Assembly: GCF_018224615.1 (NCBI RefSeq)
Contig: NZ_JAGTUK010000001.1
Span: forward strand, 992,001-1,056,000
Direction of reading: 5' to 3'
Length of the DNA stretch: 64,000 nt
Source: Microbacterium paraoxydans
GTDB lineage: Bacteria; Actinomycetota; Actinomycetes; Actinomycetales; Microbacteriaceae
The notes under the pieces: generated by a model
The model's input: the letters and a program-made list of their open reading frames with translations, nothing else
The model's database searches: none
Told to the model about the DNA's origin: nothing
Part shown: piece by piece, positions 60,263 to 64,000 of the stretch
Layout of the letters: each line of letters starts with the position of its first letter
Numbering within the stretch: the first letter of the stretch is position 1
Position numbers and translations under genes: made by a program

Positions 60263-62578
60263 ATGGCGCACGCGGACGAGGCTCGCGGCTACGAGCGCTT
60301 CGAGGGCACGGCGGCGGAGTTCACGTCGGACTCCGAACCGTGGTGGCCCGAACCCCGGCGGCCCCGGGAGGGCGCACCGAACGTGATCGTGATGCTGATC
60401 GACGACCTGGGGTTCAGCGACCTCGGCCCGTTCGGCTCGGAGATCGACACCCCGCACATCGACGCCCTCGCGGCGGACGGCTGGGTGTTCACCAACTACC
60501 GCACCGCGCCGATGTGCTCGCCCGCGCGCGCGGCCCTGCTCACCGGGCTCAACCCGCACCGCGCGGGCTTCGGCTTCGTGGCGCACGTGGATCCGGGGTA
60601 CCCGGGCTTCTCGTGCGAGCTGCCCGCCGCAGCGCCCACGCTCGCGGAGTCGCTGCGGGCGGGCGGTTACGCGACCTTCATGGTGGGCAAGTGGCACCTG
60701 ACGCTCGAGTCGCGGCTGCACGACGGCGCCGACCGCAGCACGTGGCCGCTGCAGCGCGGATTCGACCGCTACTTCGGCAGCATGGACGGCTTCACGTCGC
60801 TGCACCATCCGCACCGCCTCGTGCAGGACAACTCGGTGGTGGACGTGCGGGAGTTCCCCGACGGCTTCTTCCTGACCGACGAGCTGACCGACCGCGCGAT
60901 CGGGATGATCGACGACCTGCGGGTGAACGAGCCGGACCGACCGTTCTTCCTCTACTACGCGCACACCTCGGTGCACGGGCCGATCCAGGCGAAGGACGCC
61001 GACATCGAGAAGTACCGCGGCCGCTACGAGGCCGGGTGGCAGGCGCTGCGCGCGCAGCGGTTCGCCAGGCAGCGGGAGCGCGGCATCGTCCCGCCGCACG
61101 CCGCGCTGCCCGCCGACGCTATCGCCGACGGCGCGGACATCCCCGAATGGGACGAGCTGAGCGCCGAGGAGCAGCGGCTGTTCGCGCGGCACATGGAGGT
61201 GTACGCGGCCGCGGTGGACGAGATCGACCAGAGCGTCGGCCGGCTGCTCGACCGCCTCGACCGCAGCGGAGAGCGCGACAACACGATCGTGGTGATCGCG
61301 AGCGACAACGGCGGCACGGCGGAGGGCGGCCCCACCGGCACCCGCAGCTACTTCGCCCAGTTCGGGTCGCACGGCGGGATGCCGGACGACTGGGTGCGCG
61401 ACGTGCCGCGCGACGTGGACGACATCGGCGGCCCGCGCGTGTTCGGGCAGTACCCGACCGGGTGGGCGCGCGTGTCGAACACGCCGTTCCGCTCGTTCAA
61501 GGCCACCACCTACGAGGGCGGGGTGCACGCGCCGCTGATCGTCTCGTGGCCCGACGCCCCGCTCACCGGCGGGCTGCGCGACCAGTTCGTGTTCGTGTCC
61601 GATCTGGCGCCCACGATCCTGGAGCTGTGCGGCGTCGCCCCGCTGACCGAACGCCACGGCCAGCCGGCGCTCGCGATGGACGGCGGCAGCATCGCGCCCG
61701 TGCTCGCCGACCCCGCCGCCGAGGGCCGCGAGGCGCAGTACTTCGAGTGCGTCGGCCGCCGCGCGATCGTGGAGGGCGACTGGAAGGCGCTGTCGACCGT
61801 GCCGCCGCGCAAGGACGAGGGGCCCGAGGGCGGGGTGTGGGAGCTGTACGACCTCGCCGCCGATCCCACCGAGACGCGCGACGTGGCGGCCCTGCACCCC
61901 GGGCGCGTGCGGGCCATGGCGGCGCGCTGGCACGCGGAGGCGTGGCGCAACACCGTGTTCCCGCTCGACGACGAGGGGGCGCTGTTCCGGCTGCGGCCCG
62001 ACACCGAGGAGCCCCTGTCGGCTCCGGTGGACCTCATCCCGTTCCGCCCGCCGCTCGAGCGGTTCCGGTCGTCGAAGCTCACGGTGCTGCGGTCGTTCGC
62101 GGTCGAGGTGGAGCTCGACGCGGGCGCGCACACGGAGGGCGTGATCGTGGCGCACGGCGACCAGGGCGGGGGCTACCTGCTCGCGCTCGACGGGGGTGCT
62201 CCGCTGCTGGCGTACAACGCCTACGGCGTGATGCACCGCGACCGCGGGACGCCGCTCGACCCCGGGCCGCACACGCTCGTGCTCCGCGTGGACGAGCTGG
62301 CAGGGCTGCGCTGGCGCCTGACGCTCGAGGTGGACGGCGCGCAGGCCGCCCGGATCGACGCGGTGCCGATGCTGCTGGGCATGGCGCCGTTCACGGGCAT
62401 CAGCGTGGGCTACGACTACGGCGGCCCGGTCGACTGGGAGCTGCACGAGGCCCACCGTTCGTACCCGTTCCGTGGCGGGCAGCTGCGGCGCGTGCGCTAC
62501 GTGCCGGGCGCGCGCTCGGCGCACGACGCGACCGAGCTGCGCGCGGTCGGGAAGGCCGTGCTCGCGGTGGCCGACTGA
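60263..62578 (+). CDS. Type I (formylglycine) sulfatase, long arylsulfatase type
   Basis: A 771-residue cytoplasmic sulfatase (no signal peptide). Cys85 in 'CSPARAALLTG' is the C-x-P-x-R site that is converted to formylglycine. The metal Asp47-Asp48 pair is in 'IDDLGFSDLG', and 'VGKWHL' (Lys, His) and 'ASDNGG' (Asp, Asn) complete the active site. The C-terminal 250 residues form an extra beta-rich domain, as in long mycobacterial and Pseudomonas arylsulfatases. It hydrolyses an imported sulfate ester to alcohol or phenol plus sulfate. It starts directly after the ATPase stop, so it belongs to the transporter operon. A formylglycine-generating enzyme must come from elsewhere. Substrate unknown; BetC-type choline sulfatase is shorter. 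Confidence 0.88.
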   Translation: MAHADEARGYERFEGTAAEFTSDSEPWWPEPRRPREGAPNVIVMLIDDLGFSDLGPFGSEIDTPHIDALAADGWVFTNYRTAPMCSPARAALLTGLNPHRAGFGFVAHVDPGYPGFSCELPAAAPTLAESLRAGGYATFMVGKWHLTLESRLHDGADRSTWPLQRGFDRYFGSMDGFTSLHHPHRLVQDNSVVDVREFPDGFFLTDELTDRAIGMIDDLRVNEPDRPFFLYYAHTSVHGPIQAKDADIEKYRGRYEAGWQALRAQRFARQRERGIVPPHAALPADAIADGADIPEWDELSAEEQRLFARHMEVYAAAVDEIDQSVGRLLDRLDRSGERDNTIVVIASDNGGTAEGGPTGTRSYFAQFGSHGGMPDDWVRDVPRDVDDIGGPRVFGQYPTGWARVSNTPFRSFKATTYEGGVHAPLIVSWPDAPLTGGLRDQFVFVSDLAPTILELCGVAPLTERHGQPALAMDGGSIAPVLADPAAEGREAQYFECVGRRAIVEGDWKALSTVPPRKDEGPEGGVWELYDLAADPTETRDVAALHPGRVRAMAARWHAEAWRNTVFPLDDEGALFRLRPDTEEPLSAPVDLIPFRPPLERFRSSKLTVLRSFAVEVELDAGAHTEGVIVAHGDQGGGYLLALDGGAPLLAYNAYGVMHRDRGTPLDPGPHTLVLRVDELAGLRWRLTLEVDGAQAARIDAVPMLLGMAPFTGISVGYDYGGPVDWELHEAHRSYPFRGGQLRRVRYVPGARSAHDATELRAVGKAVLAVAD

Positions 62579-62603
62579 GCGGCCGCCGACCGAGGCCGCG
62601 CCC

Positions 62604-62643
62604 CGGCCGGCGCCGACGTCTGAGGGGTCGTCGGCACCGGCCG
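62604..62643. terminator. Convergent terminator after sulfatase
   Basis: Arms CGGCCGGCGCCGACG (62604-62618) and CGTCGGCACCGGCCG (62629-62643), 14 of 15 pairs, 10-base loop. It sits in the 100-base gap between the sulfatase and the convergent DUF202 genes and can serve both. No T-tract. Confidence 0.65.
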
Positions 62644-62678
62644 TGGCGTGTCCGCGCAGGAACCGGACGACCGCGGCG

Positions 62679-63065
62679 TCAGGCCGTGAGCCGGGCGACC
62701 GCGACGAGCACGAGCGCCACGAGCCCGAATCCGGCGCCGAACACCGTGAGCACGAGCGGCAGCCCGCCGCCCGGCAGGGGACCGGCCGCCCGGGCGGTGA
62801 GCACCGCGGTCGTGCGCACCTGGCGGCGACGGGCGGCGACCCACAGCACCGCGGCCGTGGCCACCCCCAGCACTCCCGGCGCGAAGCCCCATGCCTCGGC
62901 CGCGGACGGCAGCATCGCCGGGAAGACCCGCAGCGACAGCAGTGACCCGATCGCGATCGCGAGGGCCGTGCGCCGCCACGCGAGCTCGGTGCGCTCCGGT
63001 TGCAGCCCGGGATCGTACAGGCGCTCGGGTTCCGGCTCCTCGGCCGCGGCGGGGCGACGCCTCAC
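62679..63065 (-). CDS. DUF202 membrane protein
   Basis: A 128-residue protein of the DUF202 (YidH-related) family. After a charged N-terminus with 'QPERTELAWRRTALAIAIG' (the family's Glu-Arg-Thr-Leu/Trp-Arg-Arg motif at the membrane face) there are three membrane helices. Function is unknown. A GTG start at 63065 has a GGGAG site. It lies 13 bases downstream of a second DUF202 gene, a pairing often seen in actinobacteria, so the two may form a heteromer. Confidence 0.8.
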   Translation of the reverse strand: MRRRPAAAEEPEPERLYDPGLQPERTELAWRRTALAIAIGSLLSLRVFPAMLPSAAEAWGFAPGVLGVATAAVLWVAARRRQVRTTAVLTARAAGPLPGGGLPLVLTVFGAGFGLVALVLVAVARLTA

Positions 63066-63078
63066 GGCCGCGCTCCCG

Positions 63079-63435
63079 TCAGCGCCACAGCACTCCCGCG
63101 AGCACGAGCAGCCCCACCGTGACCACCACGGCCGCGAGGAGCACGGCCGAGAACGCGCCGGGGAGCGGGCGGGCCTGCCGCAGCGCCCGTTCGGCCCGCA
63201 TCCACTCCGCCCACGCCAGGGGCACCACGGCGGTGCCGGCCACGATCAGCAGCAGCGAGGCCGCGAGGCGGAAACCGGGGTGCAGGTCGAGCCCCAGCAC
63301 CTCCAGCGCCACGCCACCGGCGATCAGCGCGAGACCGGTGCGGGTCCAGGCCAGGAACGTGCGCTCGTTCGCGAGCGAGAACCGCGGATCGGGCTCCTCG
63401 CCCACGCGGTACACGGAGGCGGGGAAGCGGCGCAT
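63079..63435 (-). CDS. YidH-like DUF202 membrane protein
   Basis: A 118-residue DUF202 protein of the YidH type: 'DPRFSLANERTFLAWTRTGLALIAGGVAL' in pattern opens the family domain, followed by three membrane helices. The conserved Asn-Glu-Arg-Thr-x-Leu-x-Trp-x-Arg motif is intact. No known function. It is the first of the two-gene DUF202 unit and may share its transcript with the amidohydrolase upstream (29 bases away). Confidence 0.82.
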   Translation of the reverse strand: MRRFPASVYRVGEEPDPRFSLANERTFLAWTRTGLALIAGGVALEVLGLDLHPGFRLAASLLLIVAGTAVVPLAWAEWMRAERALRQARPLPGAFSAVLLAAVVVTVGLLVLAGVLWR

Positions 63436-63463
63436 GGCCTCATGGTAGCGGCGCACCGGGTGC

Positions 63464-64000
63464 TCAGCGCTCGTGTACCGCGCGCCCGGCGAACCAGGTC
63501 GACACGACCTCGGTGTGCACGATCTCGTCTGCGGGGCCCGCGATCGCATCGCGCTCGAGCACCACGAAGTCCGCGGACTTGCCCGGAGCGAGCGAGCCCG
63601 TCTCCGCACCGAGGCCCATCGCGGTGGCGGCGTTGATCGTGAACACCTCCAGCGCCTCCTCGGCCGTGATCGCCTGCTCCGGCCACAGCGTGCCTGGGGC
63701 ACGACCGAGCGGATCGGCGCGCGTCACCAGACCCTGCAGGCCCTCGAGGGTGTTCGGCGACTCGCTCACCGGCCAGTCCGAGCCGCCGGCCACCAGCGCG
63801 CCCTCGTCGAGCAGGGTGCGGTTGGGCTGCGAGTGCTCCGCCCGCTCGCCGAGCACGTCGGCCAGCGCCTGCGGGATCACGCCCGGGTACCAGATGAACG
63901 GCGAGATGTCCGCGGACACGTCCAGTGCCGCGAGCCGGGGGATGTCGCTCGGCGCGAGGAACTGTCCGTGCGCGATCTGTACCGGCGTGGTGAACCCGTC
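63464..64000 (-). CDS. Amidohydrolase family 3 (YtcJ-like), N-terminus beyond window
   Basis: The reading frame on the minus strand enters at 64000 and runs to a stop at 63464, giving the last about 178 residues. It has 'IAHGQFLAPSDIPRLAAL' (a metal-ligand His), 'GALVAGGSDWPVSESPNTLEG' (the conserved Asp ligand) and the terminal composite-domain signature 'GSLAPGKSADFVVLERD'. This marks the amidohydrolase-3 / YtcJ type, which cleaves C-N bonds of N-acyl amino acids, formamides or related compounds. A GTG at 63919 is not the start but an inner Val codon; homology continues upstream of it. Confidence 0.82.
   Translation of the reverse strand, partial: DGFTTPVQIAHGQFLAPSDIPRLAALDVSADISPFIWYPGVIPQALADVLGERAEHSQPNRTLLDEGALVAGGSDWPVSESPNTLEGLQGLVTRADPLGRAPGTLWPEQAITAEEALEVFTINAATAMGLGAETGSLAPGKSADFVVLERDAIAGPADEIVHTEVVSTWFAGRAVHER

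Noticed and set aside
59390..62524. A 1044-residue minus-strand open frame over the ATPase and sulfatase genes
   Set aside because: Composition is Arg/His/Ala-rich without motifs, while the plus strand encodes two proteins with complete catalytic motifs.

Overview
The window is a very GC-rich stretch, densely coded on both strands. It looks like the chromosome of a high-GC Gram-positive actinobacterium, most likely Microbacteriaceae (Microbacterium-like). The genus is an inference from gene content: a DUF222/HNH protein, RecQ with a phosphoribosyltransferase tail, an LAxTG-type surface protein, complete paa and hpa sets, and GTG starts. I saw no phage, insertion sequence, CRISPR, rRNA or tRNA, and no gene-free stretch longer than about 200 bases.

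Layout. (1) 1-8.2 kb: homoprotocatechuate meta-cleavage operon on the minus strand (hpaG-type fusion, gntR, hpaE, hpaD, hpaH, hpaI), with a divergent MHS transporter (8.3-9.7 kb). An IclR regulator faces a MobA-like 3-hydroxybenzoate hydroxylase across two tandem palindromes (9.8-12.5 kb). (2) 12.6-17.8 kb: VOC protein, PhzF, ThDP enzyme, phosphoribosyltransferase and ATP-dependent DNA ligase. (3) 17.8-22.4 kb: paaABCDE plus paaG. (4) 22.5-31.2 kb: RecQ helicase and two surface proteins, one a 1725-residue repeat adhesin with an LATTG sorting signal. (5) 31.4-36.5 kb: dihydroxyacetone kinase operon dhaKLM, where DhaM is fused to HPr and complete enzyme I, with a divergent IclR regulator. (6) 36.6-46.9 kb: a lipoprotein, then paaI-paaK-paaR and paaJ-paaF-paaH-paaZ, plus a second MHS transporter. 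(7) 47-51.2 kb: branched-chain 2-oxoacid dehydrogenase E1a-E1b-E2 with a divergent Lrp regulator. (8) 51.3-62.6 kb: HNH protein, aldehyde dehydrogenase, GMC oxidase, TetR, a four-gene ABC transporter/sulfatase operon. (9) the right edge: two DUF202 proteins and a truncated amidohydrolase.

How it works together. The region is an aromatic-acid catabolism island. Phenylacetate would be activated by PaaK, epoxidised by PaaABCE, isomerised by PaaG, opened and oxidised by PaaZ, and beta-oxidised by PaaF/H/J to acetyl-CoA and succinyl-CoA. Four near-identical 22-bp operators (before paaA, paaI, paaJ and the MHS transporter) tie these scattered operons to the TetR gene at 39.9 kb (PaaR-like). Homoprotocatechuate would be cleaved by HpaD and taken to pyruvate and succinic semialdehyde; the HpaF isomerase and the HpaBC hydroxylase are not in the window.

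The most interesting unexplained pieces are the sulfate-ester island (TetR with two operators exactly 70 bp apart, TauABC/Ats-like transporter, long sulfatase, GMC oxidase and ALDH), the self-contained DhaM-HPr-EI phosphorelay, the FAH-RraA fusion in the hpa operon, the cysteine-paired repeat adhesin, and several hairpins placed on start codons or around operators.
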